Source: Chionis minor
Taxonomy: Eukaryota > Chordata > Aves > Charadriiformes > Chionididae
Length of the DNA stretch: 64,000 nucleotides
Assembly (NCBI GenBank): GCA_013398295.1
Contig: VZSF01001407.1
Span: forward strand, 1 to 64,000
Reading direction: 5' to 3'
Under the pieces are notes generated by a model. That model made no database searches. It saw nothing but the letters and a program-made list of their open reading frames with translations, and was not told the origin of the DNA. Of the stretch, positions 11,956 through 25,500 are shown one piece after another. Position numbers and translations under genes: made by a program. How positions within the stretch are numbered: position 1 is the first letter of the stretch; every line of letters starts with the position of its first letter.

Positions 11956-13601
11956 CAGCATGTATTCTGTATGCGTGAAGAGGTTTTTAGTAGAATCAGT
12001 TAAACCTTTAGGACAGAAGTTCTTTGGCCGTTGGATTCCATGGTTTTACTTTTTATGTCTAGAATACTGTTTTTCCAACAGTCAAGATGAATTGTGGTGC
12101 AGTTTAGTAACATTACATACAAGTGCTTGTTTTTCTTCTTGTCATTCCTCGTACATGACTCAGGCTGTGGAAGGGTGTTTGCAATGGATCTTCTGTTCCA
12201 GGCCCCTCATCTTTTCTGGCATCATTCAGAGAAGACATGCAGGGATAGGAAACATGTAGATGTTTCCATCAGACATGTCAAAGAGCAAAGAAAGTCATCT
12301 TTATTTTTAGGTCTAATAACAATTACTGATAATAGCAACAGTAACAGAAGTAGTAGTAGTAATAATAATAATGCTGCACCTTCTTCATTAGATTAACTCT
12401 TTCTGTGTCTTGCACTACATTACAATTGATATTATTGTTGTAATTGGGATTTAAATCCCAAAAGCAATTCATTCTGGATCGATTAGGATGAGTTTGCTTA
12501 GGAATATGACTTTGTTTTCACTATAAATCAACTGAAATGATAAATAATTGGTTTTGCTGATTTTTTTCTCTTAAGTCAGATGAGCACATTAGAATCATAA
12601 TACATATATTCTATGATATAGAGAGATTCTTAATGTCTGAATTGTCTCCAAGGGATTAAGCTAAATACAATTGACTGCTTAAAATAAAATTGGTAAAACG
12701 GAACTGAAACTTGAGACTAGACTCAGTTATTTCCTGAGACTTTAGTCCTAATTAGTGTCTAATGGCTATAGTTTGACTCTGTGTGGGGGTTAGGAAATTT
12801 ACCTCAACATTTAATTTATGAATGTAGGTTAAAAAAAAAGATATTCATAAGAAATGTTAATAATTCTAAAAATGCAAATACCCTCAGCTACTTGTTAGCA
12901 ATGCCTTACAAAACAAATAAAGAAACAAATAAACTCCACGTTATACTTTACTACAGATAATAATTTTGGCCACAGGCATTACGAATTAGGAGGACAGAAA
13001 TTTCCCTGGGGAAAATAGCTTAAGGGGTATAGTAGGCTTGGAACTTTCAACAGTGTGACTAATGAATTATCCAATTTTACCCCAAACTGAAGCGCACATC
13101 TTCACTGCTCAAAACTAATCAGGAAACACCAGCTTCCTTTATCATCATGGACAGTAATGAATGGGGAATTTAAAATATGAAATGAATATTAGACAGGGTA
13201 GAAATATTACTCTTAAAACTTGTTACGCACTACCTCCGCATGTTCTGTGCCAAATGTTGATTTAGTTATACATTAAATAATTTTACATGTTAATTATGTC
13301 CTGTGTGAAGTGGGGTAGGGAAGGAATGCCGTCAGCCCACTTAGACAAAGCTAAGTCCATGGCACGTTGCCTCTGTATGATAGCTGTGCCAGAAGGTGGT
13401 ATGATCTCTAACAGCGTAAGTACAGGATGAAAGCTTAAAGGATTTCTTGCTTCTTCCATTTGACAGGTCACTAAATGCACACCAACTCTGGACAATGCAA
13501 GAAAATAGTTGATTTATACATTAGGTACAGTTAGTAAACTTGAAAGACAATACATCTTCAAATAATAGCTTATATACAAGTAGAAATTTGTGCAGGGAAG
13601 T
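11956..13601. other. AT-rich non-coding DNA with trinucleotide repeat
   Basis: A (TAG/TAA)n trinucleotide run lies at 12347-12373. The rest is unique-looking AT-rich sequence. Overlapping frames of 100-112 codons at 11921-12396 start inside the CR1 fragment and encode nothing I recognise. Confidence 0.65.
12347..12373. repeat. (AGT)n(AAT)n microsatellite
   Basis: Four AGT units pass directly into four AAT units, a compound trinucleotide repeat. Confidence 0.85.
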
Positions 13602-14376
13602 TGTGGTTTGTTGGCATGGCCTGGCTGCCAGACGCCCACCCAGCTGCTCTCTCACTCCCCTTGCTCACCAGGGCAGCATGAGACAAAAGGGTGAAGCAGC
13701 TCATGGGATGATAAAAAGACAGGAAGATCACTGCCCAATCAATCACAGGCTGGACTTGGGGAAAATTAGTATAATTTATTGCCAATTGGGAATAGAGCTG
13801 AATGATGAAAAACAAAGAGAAAACACCTTCTCTCACCCACTCCCTTTCTCCCCAGGTTCACCTTCACCCCCTTCACTCCCGACTACTCGACCACCTCTTG
13901 ACTGGGTAGCACAGGGAATGCGGGGGCTGCGGCCAGTCCATGCCAGCTCCTCTCTACCATTCCCTCCTCCTCCTCACGCTTTTCCCTGCTCCAGCCGAGG
14001 CCCTTCCCAGCGCCTGCAGGGAAAACCCTGCCCTGCCGGGCTCTCTCTCTGCCGGGGCCTCATCCGTGTAGGGGCGCCCGGAGCCCCCCCCGCCCCCTCC
14101 CGCTCTCCCCGGGGCCGGCGGGGCCGTTCCTCACCCGGTTTCCCTCAGCCCTGGCTGCCGGGCAGCGTTTGGCCCTTTCTGACACAGGTTTCCCCGCGGC
14201 TGCGCCCGCCCGTGGCTGAGCGGCTCAGCCCTGCCCTGCGGCCCTGCCAGCCGCCTGCAACCGCCTGCAACCGGCTGTGGCCGGCACGGGGCAGCCCCCG
14301 CCCCTCACCACAGGGGCCGCCCAGCAGCGCCCACAGCCACCAAGGCCTTGTCAGTAAACGCAGAAGAAAGTGCTAA
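13602..14376 (-). mobile_element. Avian endogenous-retrovirus LTR, antisense, CpG-rich
   Basis: The plus strand begins TGTGGTTTGTTGGCATGG and continues through GCTGCTCTCTCACTCCCC near 13643, GGAAGATCACTGCCCAATC near 13724, CTGGACTTGGGGAAAATTAG near 13750 and TTTATTGCCAATTGGG near 13776. GC-rich sequence follows from about 13850. The left 190 bp align collinearly with the reverse complement of the LTR piece at 48680-48913, so the two define one family. The sense strand is minus, where an AATAAA polyadenylation-like signal lies near 13780. I recall this as a common bird ERV LTR. The 13850-14376 part is very CpG-dense and includes a C-run cluster at 14084-14110 and a 10-bp tandem repeat at 14251-14270. 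No viral gene is seen. The right boundary is uncertain. A 278-codon plus-strand frame is an artefact of the GC-rich antisense strand. Confidence 0.75.
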
Positions 14377-14979
14377 AGAGGGAGCCCAGGGTGGTGTAAA
14401 AAAAAGATAAAGGAGAAAGTACTGGCTGCCTTTGAAGGCGGGAGGAAGGAATTAGGAGGAAAGACTAGAAAAAAACAACAAACAAACCCTCAACAACACA
14501 CTCCACACCAAATAAAACCAGACGAGGAGGAGGAGCAGCGGATGAGGTGTGGGAGGGGAAGATACCCATAGGGAGCTAATGAAGAGCAGAGGGGCAGGAG
14601 CGAGCAGGAGGGCAAAAAGATTTACACAGGAACATAGGAAATGCCAAGCTAAACATAGGCATGTATTTGCAGTACTTTCCAAGCATTACTTCTCAATTTA
14701 ATTAAGTGGGTGCTGTTGTCTAGGTACACACTGCAATTGCAAAGGGGAAGGGATGTGTCCCACCACGGGGTGGCTCTTCCAAGATGTGGTGTGACATCTG
14801 GAAGCATCCGCAAGTCTTTGGAAATTGAGCTGCATGTTTCAAGCATTAAAGTAATGGAAAAAAAAAAAAATCGGTCCTTGTAATTGGGAAGTGAAAGTCA
14901 TATAACCCTAATTATTTGCAAAGTGTGAAAGTTTTTAAATTGTAAGCTATTGATCCTTCAGGGATATTTGCCACCAAAC
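14377..14979. other. Purine-rich non-coding DNA
   Basis: Positions 14390-14640 are strongly purine-rich on the plus strand (GGAGGAAGGAATTAGGAGG, GAGGAGGAGGAGCAGC). The block borders the LTR but is not clearly part of it. An A13 tract lies at 14858-14870. No gene is recognised. Confidence 0.6.
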
Positions 14980-15110
14980 TATAGAATCATGGAATCATTT
15001 CGGTTGGAAAAGACCTTTAAGTTTATCAAGGCCAACCATAAATCTTACACTGCCAAGTCCACCATGAAACCAAGTTCCCTAAGTGCCACATCTACACACC
15101 TTTTAAATAC
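14980..15110 (-). mobile_element. CR1 LINE, 5'-truncated 3' end (antisense)
   Basis: The plus strand starts TATAGAATCATGGAATCATT. It continues with CGGTTGGAAAAGACCTTTAA, GGCCAACCATAAATCTTACA and CACCTTTTAAATACATGA. It is the same CR1 subfamily as the 11661-11955 copy, sharing the CCAACCATAAA and ACACTGC blocks, but is truncated after about 130 bp. Confidence 0.92.
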
Positions 15111-17614
15111 ATGAGTGTCATTTACGCTCATCCAACAGGCAGCGAGTCGAAGCACAGAGGCAGGGTACTTTTCTGAAGAATACAGGGGATGTCTCATGCC
15201 ACCTATCTGACCCCCACGCCGCAGGAAGGCCGAGCAGTTTGACCTCACAAGAAATGGGCTCATCCAAATAGTGCTGAAGGCACAACAGAAGGTATTTCAG
15301 GCAACGCAACAGAAGCAGTGTGGAGAAAAAACATAGACTTCAAGTATTAAATGTATTTTCTTTAAATAGCCTGGAAACAACACAACGTACTTGGCCGCAG
15401 GGAATATGGAAAGATGTTGAAGTGCATGTCTTACCCAGTTTAGTGTACGTATATGTTTTTGAAAACATATGTTTGCTAAATATGGTGTTTTTCTTTAAAA
15501 GTACTTTGAATTTCTTTAAACTTAAAGTACTTTCAAATGTTACTTTGATAAGGCTTCTAAAATAAGAGAGATTTTGGTAGAACTATGTTTTTGGGAAGGT
15601 GTTTTCACAGAATGATATTACAGAGAAACCTAGTATGAATGGCTCTTTTATAGATCAGATCATTTTGAATGTCTTTGATAACCTTTCTCTTGTTTACCTC
15701 CACAAAACGAATTCTGTGTGTCTACAAATCCTGTTAATAAGATATTGATTACATAATTTGCCTTCTAAATTTTGCATGTCTTAGCTCTAAACAATAACAT
15801 TGTTTTGAATCATGTCTCCAGATGAAGAGTGGGTAAAATAAAACAATGTCCAACAAAACCAAACAAAAATTCCATCCAGTCAAGTGCCTCTGGCTTAAGT
15901 GACAAAACAAGAAATCAATCGGCTGAAATATTCAGTCTTGTGTGTTTGCACTTTCTATTAATTATATTACAAGGGAAAAACATGTCTCAATCTTTCCTTC
16001 ATTTTCTAAGTATTATTACAAACCAGTGACAGCAGTGATACCTATAGCAAGAATATATTAGGAGGAAAAAGGCACATTTATCTTTGGTTCTGTGGCTTGA
16101 TATTTAATTTAAGTAACGCTGGAGCATGTGTGCAATGCACTCTGCAGACCTAAACTCATTACTCACTTTTTAAAGAATTTTAAAGAATAGACAATTAAAA
16201 CACATGCCATCTTTAACATATCCTTACTGAGCTGTTAAATACTGTTGGATAGAAGGGAAGAGGACAGGAAAAAAGGGGAAAAAAAGACCATGACAATAAC
16301 ACAGACACATAGTCTTCTTTTGAAGGGAAGCTGCCATTGAACTCCCTCCCACTGTCATATCCCACGATACCTCTTGGCTTTGGTGGGGTTTTTTTGGGTA
16401 GGGAGGGGAGCATGTCTTAGGACTTTCTTAGAAACCTCTTCTCAAGACTTTAAATCTGATGTGGGAGGAGAAAAATAGATAAGGGCCTAAATCGCATCCC
16501 ACTTCAGGATATGTCTTTCCTAGGAGATACAACCAGAGCTAGCACGAGGTCTGAATGTATTTTTTTAAATGTCTTTTTTTTCCCTCTCTGAGATACTCAC
16601 TTGTATATGAGTATAATTATTGTAGACTGCTAAAATTAGTTCAGTGCTTAATTATTATGACACAGTGATAGACATGATAAAATGCTCCCTGTTGCCTCAA
16701 GCAGATTCTTGACAGAAGATATTAGAGATATTTGACTGTGCCCTTCACAACTAGGAGTCACATTTATGTCTGCACAAAATGGTTTGTGGCAGACTGAAGT
16801 GAATGGTTATGGGCATCAGAAGATTTGATGTGCAAAATCTCAGTAAATATAGCTGGTAGCATAAAATGTAAGAAAGAGCTAGGGGTGTTTCCTTAAGGTT
16901 TTCTGTAAATTGAATTTAAAACATCTAGGTGTTACTCCCTTGCAAATATTTGTTTCCCAAAATGCTATCACTTAAACTAAAAATTTTTTCCCTAAGTCTA
17001 CCACACATTTTGTTTCTGAGAGCTAAATATATGTGAAGTGTGTGAGCAAAAATCCGCATTCTGAAATTCTTCTAATTGTAAAAATTTCTGTTTTTTTCAA
17101 GGAACTTCACATTCAGAGACACATCTTCAGCTTTAGAGAAACAGCCTGAAATTTATCAGGGGTCATCCTGTTGATTATACAGGTTCTGGTTTGGCTTTTG
17201 GTTGTGGAAAATGATGCTCACTGGAATTTGTTACTCTGACAATTACATTTTTTGTTCACCCTACTTCTATTTATCATGTCCTAGCTCATCATGTGCAGGA
17301 TGAATTGGTTTTATCCTGAGATCAGTTCTTTCAGTAGAGCCATCTGGGTTGCTGGGCTTGTGAATGAGAAGGAAGGATAATGCCTTCTAAAAATCTGAAA
17401 GCAACTGGAAGACTACAGTGGTTGCAGGCAAAATGTTATGTGCAGTACTTGTGCTTTAAATGAATAAAGGACTACAAAACGAGTGCTGTGGAAATGCTGT
17501 CCCATTAAATTTTATTCTAGCCACCTCTTTACCATTTGGGGATTTGGAATCCCCTTTTGTATGCTAAAGGACATTTTCTCTAACCTTGCACAGGTATTAT
17601 AAAGATGAATCTTG

Positions 17615-17632
17615 TTTTTTTTTTTTTTTTTT
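17615..17632. repeat. Poly(T) tract, T18
   Basis: An uninterrupted run of 18 T. Confidence 0.9.
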
Positions 17633-18164
17633 ATGAGGAATTCTGATAGAGTGATGAGAAATCTCGTCTGCTGGGACTTTATGAATTTATTTTTAAGTTT
17701 TAAAATCCGCATATTGCTTATGGTTCTGTGTTTACTATAAGTTTTGTAGAAATCAGGTTTAAGCCCTCAAATGGGGACATTTAACCTGAATAAAAAATGA
17801 TGATTCACTGACGATGAATGTTATAATTTGGTTTTGCTTTAATGTGATGGTTGTGTAAGCTTTACATCACTCCAAGGCACTGAAAAGGAAAAGTTTTTTA
17901 AAAAAACATTTTTATGTTTTAAGACATTGATATGTTAGTTTTCACTCCAGAATATTTTCCTTGCCCTTATAGACAACGAGAACTTCGACCTGCATCCTCC
18001 CTTTACAACTATGCACAAGATACAATCAAGAAAGAAAACCATATTTTTGAATCTTAGAGTAGGAATCTTGGCAAATATATGCAAAAAATCTATATGGACT
18101 CCCCTTAAATTATTACCTTAAAAAAAGGAATTGCTGCCTTTGTCCAAATGAACAGCTTGTAAAT

Positions 18165-18180
18165 AAAAAAAAAAAAAAAA
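18165..18180. repeat. Poly(A) tract, A16
   Basis: An uninterrupted run of 16 A preceded by GCTTGTAAAT. It could be the tail of a retrocopy, but no gene-like sequence is recognised upstream. Confidence 0.85.
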
Positions 18181-21100
18181 CAAAACACCAAACCTGGGCA
18201 AATTTTGAAGCACCACTTAACCACTTCTTATTGTTAAACAATGTTCAAAATGGAGCAAGATTTTGAATAGGAGATGAAAAGTTATCTAGTTTAATGTTAT
18301 GCTTAAAGCACCTACAGTAACTTTTCTCTGGTTGTTCACTGAGGCTGACAATTCAAATGGCAAACAGTATTTACATCAGTCCTTGTGAAGAAATGCACAA
18401 AGTTAAGCAATAGAAATAGATTACCTCATAGGGAGAAGATTCGTGTGAGTGTTTTGGGACATATATGTCAGTTTCAGCTAAACTATTACTGACTGACAAG
18501 AAATGGGAGGGTGTGACATCATTATGGCTGGGGGTTTCTTTTTAGTTTTGCTGCTGGTAAGGTCAGATTTCTCTAAGCTGCTGTGTTCTGTAGTCTAATG
18601 ATAAGGAAAACCACATTATTTACCTGTGCATCAAACATAATCCCCTAAGCCCAAGGAAAACCTTTCTATTGTTATGAATGTAGCAGTGGCAACGCCAGGG
18701 ACATTCTTTTTCATGGTAAAAGTCAAATTCAGTGTGCTGTTTTAAAAGGAAGAGCATTATGTATCAGTGCCATAAACAAGGTACTGAAACGGGAGGGCCG
18801 TGTACATGAGTGGAAGTTATGAGGGCATGCAGAGAAACGAGGGGTCAGCCTCTTTACTTGCAAAGACTAGCTGTTGTGGGCAAACCCTTTAATTTGCTCA
18901 TCCCACATTTGGAACTTTTTCACAGAAAAAATTCTAAACAAATCCCTGTGAATGCAATCATGTTAAGGAATCGAAACAATACAAAGTGAAGAGACAATTT
19001 GAAAGGAATTGATCTGGAAGTAATTATAGGCCAGTATCTAACAGAGAGTAATGGCTTTTATATTTATTTATTCACCATGGTGTTTCTGAAAAGTCTGCAT
19101 TTTCCTTCATCACATGGAGAGTTACATTTATTTTAAAAGTGTGAGTGCCTGAGAGAAGGGAGGCAGACCTTAGATAGAACTGTGGTAGTGAAACAACTGC
19201 AAATTCACAAATGAAAAAGTGTTAGCAGTTCCTTTTATAGCTAAATGTTCATCTCCTTGAAATTAGCCATGGAAATCATGCTATGAACACTAGAAGTGTG
19301 GAATATGAGTCACCATCTGGTTAAGTGAATTGCTAGCATACATACCCTGTAGTCCCCAGGGATAAGATTTGGTTCTCTGAGGTGGCCTTCAACGACCACA
19401 AGAATTATAGAGTACATTTTTTAAAACCATTCCTTAAGATAAATAGTTAATTTAAAGAAACATGGCCTGTCACTGCAGTATGAAATTCGATCTGGCACAC
19501 AGTTTTACTGGTTGGTTCTCACAGATGATGACATTGGGCAAGAAACTTACCTTTTTTCATAGTTCAGTTTGCACAGGTATGAAATGGATAATAATAATAC
19601 TCTGTTTCCCTTATAAATTATTTTGAAATCTCTTGGTACCATCATTGGATAAAGATATAAAGGAAAATAGCTTTCTTCATTGTGAAATCCTTTTCCATTT
19701 CTGAAAAAATTTCTTTGCATTAATCGAGACACTAATGCTCTGGAAATATGTGTGAGAGTATAATTCAATTCTTTGTTGTACTGCATAAATCTGAGATGAT
19801 GATTTAAGGCAGCTCAGAGACATTTTCACTTTTCAGTCTTCACATTCCCTTAATGTAGTTTCTTAGTGAGTAATTTCCATACCGTGCAGATTGTTAAACA
19901 TACTGAGACTTTGCTTGCAGTTACCTAGATTTCCATCAGAATGTCTTGCCAATGATGCAGCTGTAGTACATCAAAGCGTAAAAATAATCATATAAACTAA
20001 AATTCCTCCACAAATCATGCTCCAAATAAATGTGATCCCACGATTTTCTTGTGGAAAAAGAAATAAAATTTATGCCAATTCTCATTACAACATTGTAATT
20101 CATTAGCTTTTGATTAATGAAACTTATGTTATTATCATCTTCAGTATTCAGTGGATCATATAATGTTACAGTGCTATGTTACGGTCTTTCTTCAGTAAAA
20201 CCCAGTTCATATAAATGTACAAAGTTGGAATCAGTAATTCAGTGGATCATTCTGGTAAACGGAGAATGAGCAATGCTAAAGACAGATTGCCTTCAGAACA
20301 TTTCCAGTTTAGCCTACCATCCCCCTCAGAATATTTGAAGTTTGTTCCATTGGGGTACTGTGTGATTGCTATATGTGCTTCCACTTTGGAAACTTGGTCT
20401 TGTCCAAGTATTGTCCAGGACTCATTCTGTCCTGGCATACATTTCAGTCGTATTTTAAAGGAAAAGCAGGGTATATGTTATTGTTCTGAACTTTAAGGCA
20501 AATCAGCTCTTCCATCCTTTTTTTTTTTAAAAAAAAGGTTATAATTATTTGAACTTTACCCTGTCTACCTGTTTTGCTTTTATGTAGCTAGCAAATCAGC
20601 AAATAATTTCAGTTTTGGTTAATGTTCCTGATAATACTTGGTAAAAGAAAACTACTTCTCAAAAATGTATTTGGTTAATTTAATCTGCATTAATATTGGT
20701 TGTAGGGAATTTCTAGAATCATAAATCTATTCTTTAAAAATGATTCAGATAGAAGTTACAAATGTAAATACTGCCACTAGTTGGGGTTTTTTTAAGACAT
20801 TGCTGGAAGGGGTTTTTTTGCTAGTTTTGCTGAAATTTCAACTCTGCTAGAAGACAGCTTACAGCTGTTTAGTATACATATGTGCATATTCAAATATGTG
20901 ACTGACATGGTGTCCCATGGTGTGCATGGGACTCAGAAATATGGCCTTTTGTTTTCTTTTTTTTTTTTTTAACCTTACCTGATAAAGTCTGGTGATTTAT
21001 TATCTATAAACACCAATGCTGTTGAGTGGAAAAAGATCTTAAGCATCCGTGTTTCTTGTCAACAATAAGCAATGGCAGGACTTCTGTCATGCCATCTCCA

Positions 21101-21309
21101 GGGTCGCTGTAGAAGGATTAACAAAAATATGGCCTTGTAGCAGGTGTCGTTTTGGTGCAAATTTTGTCTCTCTCCTGTCCGAAGGCTGAAGAAATACTTT
21201 TACATAGGACTAGAAGGGAAGTCCAGATTTTTTTTAATGTTCGTGCTTTGCTGATTGCAGCCTAAAATGTCTCAGACACTTGGCAAGAATAAGTTTTAAA
21301 TCAGTTAGG

Positions 21310-22580
21310 CATGGGTTCCTCCTGTTTATTTTGAAAAGCTGTCTAATGATTTCTCTTTGCTAACAGCTGGAAGCCATTTTCTAATTTTCAGTTTGAATGT
21401 ATCCATGGCTGTCTTGAATCTGTTGGTCTGGTTATCTATTTTTTTTCATTTGTTTTTAAACCCACTAGTTAGTATAGAGAAACAACATTCAGTTTCATCC
21501 CTTACTCTTCCGATCTTCTCTGTGCTATTAGAGAATATGCCAAAATTTAGTCGCTGTTCTCTGTACTTGTATTTATTTTTATCTTTTCCATTCTATGTGT
21601 AATCTCATTTCATATAGAAATAGGTTTCCTGATAAATCAAGGGACTATACTTTTAGCTTTTATGGTAACATCACCTTATCATTCAGACTCTGTATGATGA
21701 AAACATGGACTCATTATTCCCTTTTCCTGTACTTCCCATGTCATACTCCAAGTTACTTAATATCTAAAGCAACAATGTGTCCAGTCTGAGTTCCTTTAAT
21801 CTAGTTATCAGGCTGTTCCTGCATGATAGTCCATTGCCTATTACACTGATGATGTTTCCTAGCTTTTTTACCAGATGTAATCAGGAAGCTCCTACTTTTA
21901 TGATCAAGTAGTTGATGAAAACATTAATTACAACAAAGACGATAGCTGAAAAATAACTTTCCACTCACCAAACAGCTTCTCCATAAACTCTTAGTGTTGC
22001 CTGTTAATCAGTTACTCTTTCATCATAAATACTTCGGCTAATATTTATAGGGTGCTTTTTCAAATGTTTTACTGAAGTGCAATGATCTCTTCTATGTCCC
22101 TTGTATTGACAAGGCATGAATTTCTCTGTATTTTTATCAAGGGAGAATGTTACTATGAGAAGGTGACGGCTGGTATCTACTTTTATCTTTTACATTGCCC
22201 TGAGATGTGTTCCTTGAAAGGTCTTTCCTGTTTAATTGCCATTGTGTCTCTGTGGCTGTCACACTTCTCAAAGACAAAAAGTGTGTTCTCTCCAGTTGGA
22301 ATTTTTTTTCATGCAATTCAAAATGACAGCTTCTGCCAGACTTGAAAAATCTTTAGTGAACAGAAATTTCACACTCAGAAAAATTACTATTTGTTTCATC
22401 ACGCTTTTAAAAATTATTTTAATATTTTAATAAGTCTTAGTCTTGCTAACCTCCTTCCAATTAATTTAGAGAATTGAACAAGTCTGTATTACTCTAGTGT
22501 TTTGACACAGCTTTTCTGTAAACAAGCAGACAGCTGGTGAAGTTCTCACCAACTTGAAAATTTTTAATGGGTGTTTTGTT
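21310..22580 (-). mobile_element. Ancient antisense CR1-like LINE fossil
   Basis: The plus strand is T-rich and contains blocks in the order expected for the reverse complement of CR1 ORF2 and 3' region. They are GTAGTTGATGAAAACATTAA near 21909 (consensus: a short stretch about later-ruled ORF2 codons), TTTTCAAATGTTTTACTGAA near 22058, and TGCTAACCTCCTTCCAATTA near 22444. Between them the match is weak and full of indels, with no intact frame. The call depends on block order and strand skew and should be treated as probable, not certain. The boundaries are approximate. Confidence 0.42.
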
Positions 22581-25500
22581 GTGTTTTTTTTAATCTGTAA
22601 TATTGAAAAGCTTCCACCAGTCAAGAAAATACAGACACTGAAGGATAGTTGACACTTACTTAAGCAGTAACACTCTGCACATTTATGAAATAGTAATTCA
22701 GTTCCTATGTGGACAATGTATTAGACTTCATTACATGCTTTGTTGGTAAAAAACTGTAACAGCAGCCACTGATACACAGGGCAGACCTTTGCAAATACCC
22801 TTGGAGAGAAATAATATCCTGAGGAGAAAGCAATACTCCCCAAATTAAAATGTTGGCCAGGTAACTAACCTTAATTTAGAAAGGATAAGACTATGGGGTA
22901 GTGTGAAAATATTACCAGGTAGTAATGTCATTTCCAGGTCTTTTAAACAGTGAGCACTGCAACCCATGTGCACCAGAAAATGTGTGGCACATGTTTTCTG
23001 CACCTGTTGGGTTCTGCCGTAAGTGTTGTGTGCAAGCTGGCTAATAGTACATGTGATACGCTTTAGCAAAACATAATTAACTCTTCTAAAGACAGTACCA
23101 AGAAATCTCTGGTTCACTGTTAAATCCAGTTCTGTTTAAATCCAGAATTTATGCCACTATACAAGAAATGGGTTGGATTTCATTATTTTTTGCTTCTTGA
23201 CTTTTCTGTAGATTGCTAAGAATGGCATGTTCTCAGATATTCTAGTGTAGTATCTGCCCATTTTGTTGGGTGAATATGGCACCCAAAGGCTCTTGAGGGA
23301 TGGGTTAGTATTTGTCACTTCCCATTGAGGTTTATGAATCACTAGGGTTTTACACTGGATTTAGGTCAGCTGTTAGTCTGAATGCATCACAGTGCTAGAC
23401 CAGAAGTAGAAATAATCTGGCATAGAGATCTGCCCAGTTTATGTCCTTTAAAATAAAGATACTGAAACTAGTTGGATCTCTAAATGTTTAGTTCACTGAC
23501 AATGTCAAATCTTTCTTCTAGAAGAGAGGTGATTACTCATGAAAAAAACTTGTGATTTTTATTGTATATAATACTTGGTTACTTGCTGGGGAAGTCATTT
23601 AGATTATGATGTAAACTGGAGTTCTATACAGATTAGGCTGGGATTTCAATTTTAGCTACAGATAAATAGTTATTCCTTCTCAAGAATCATTTATAATACA
23701 ATTGTGGATGTTCTATCTGATACTTATAGGATTTACAATTTAAGAAACTATTTACAATACATTGATATAGTTACTAAAAAATAAGTTACTTATCCACTCA
23801 GCTTGGTTCTGTTACCTTTTCTTTCCTAAAACCCTCTCATCTTAGCTGTTGTGATGTTTTATTTTGCAATAGAGCTTGTCTCCTCTGTCTAGTAAAATAA
23901 AAATAGTTCAAGAATTCTTCATTAAACATGAATTACATGCCACATGCATTATACATGAAAGAAGGTTAAGTACAATGAGCACAAACAAGAAATGACAAAG
24001 AAGGGTAATACAAGCATAAGAGTGCCAGGAGGAAAACTCAAAAGAAAACTAAAAGATGAGGGGAAAGCCCAGGATACATTAACGAAAACTTGGAATCAAG
24101 AAGGTTTTCTCATTTGCAACATCCACCCCAAAGCAGACAAAATTTCAAGTGTTAGGAAACTGTTAGGTGAAGTTAACCCTCTGCATGTGGAATTCTCCAC
24201 AGATTTAGAAGCAGCACACTGATACTGAGCTCACTGAAGAAATAACTGACTGAGAAGTTTAATTCCCAACTTTCCTTAAAAAATGTCCATAATGTTGTAT
24301 TTCTATTAAAGTTTTTAAATCTTAAAAGTGATTCTTCTTCCAACAGACGGGACTTATATGAGCCTCTTTTTGACCGAGCATTTTCTATAATCTACTGACA
24401 AAATGAGTACATGATCTGCTTGTCTCTTCCCAAAGTTTGTAGTCTTTCTCTTACTTTAAAGAGCAGAGAAGAAAGAGAATTTTAATAATTTCAATCAGAT
24501 TTTTCTGAGTACATTTAAAATAGTGAGGTAAGTAATAGATGAAGCTAGAGCAAGAGTGTATTTTCAAAGAAGTCTATATTTAAAGTTTCCAAAACTGACT
24601 ATCCTTATGTTTTGGATTTGCTTAATAGGGAAAGAGTGAGAGGCTTTGGGTTTGGCCCTTTTTATTTTTCTATTCCTGTCTGACAATGAAAATATTGAAT
24701 TATGAAAACTTACTACATCACGTTTGACATATTTAATAGTTGAACATTAAGCTTTTTTAGATTGTATTGGTTATACTACAGGTGCTGCTTGATTTTCATT
24801 AATTTTGCAGAAGAAGTTATGTAAGGTATGTAATGATAATTCTGAGTCCTCTGTCAGATCTACTTCTGTGTATTTGGTTACTTTTCTTACTCTATCGTGC
24901 GGCAATGGAGATCAGAATAAAACCTTTTGTTGACTTCAATGAATCTTGAATTGGGTATTATATATGAGGCAGACCACCTATCTGTTTATTTTCAAGGATC
25001 TAAGTATTTCTTGGAACATATAGGTAGATATATATTTTTAAAGGTGTAGCAAGGCTCATCATTCTTGGTCACAAGATGCTAACATAGGACTATTTCACTC
25101 AAAAGAGATAAAGAAAATAGTCGTAACACAGGAGAACCAAGCAGTTCAGTTTCTCAAGTTGTGTCATTCAGGGGCAATTGGGGCAACATCATGGGCATTA
25201 ACACACATAGAGGAGGTTACGTGATGAAAATTGAGAAGCAGAAATTGCTTCTGACCTGGAGTTAACTACAAAGATTAGGAAACAACTAAGTAACATCTTA
25301 CCATGAGCTCCTAGTCTTTATAATCTGATGTTTCCATTTTTCTCATTAAAAACAACTGAGTGGCATTAAGACGTATAACCAAATACCCTTAGGTAGCCTA
25401 GCATCTGTGAAATTGTTGACCAAAATCAGTGGTCTGTCCCTCCCACTAAATAAAAAATGAACAGCCACTCCTGGTCATAAAGCTCTGTTGACATCATTTT

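Larger units (their letters stand above)
15111..21309. other. AT-rich non-coding DNA, no gene recognised
   Basis: A GC-richer 122-bp segment between 10-bp direct repeats lies at 15126-15267. The palindrome AAAGTACTTT occurs twice at 15497-15535. There is a T18 tract at 17615-17632, an A16 tract at 18165-18180 just after TAAATA, an adjoining T/A run at 20517-20538, and a T14 tract at 20957-20970. Open frames are below 95 codons and unrecognised. No ancient repeat could be identified with confidence. Confidence 0.7.

Noticed and set aside
13540..14376. 278-codon plus-strand open frame
   Set aside because: It starts in unique DNA and runs antisense through a GC-rich LTR. The translation is Pro/Ser/Arg-rich low complexity, as expected when stops are scarce in CpG-rich sequence.
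17978..18119. Possible exon after TTGCCCTTATAG
   Set aside because: The GC-richer start gives a short open stretch, but there is no good donor site and no recognised protein segment.
23992..24222. Lysine-rich 76-codon plus frame as a small gene
   Set aside because: An ATG is present but there is no recognisable family, splice context or promoter. The length is within chance.
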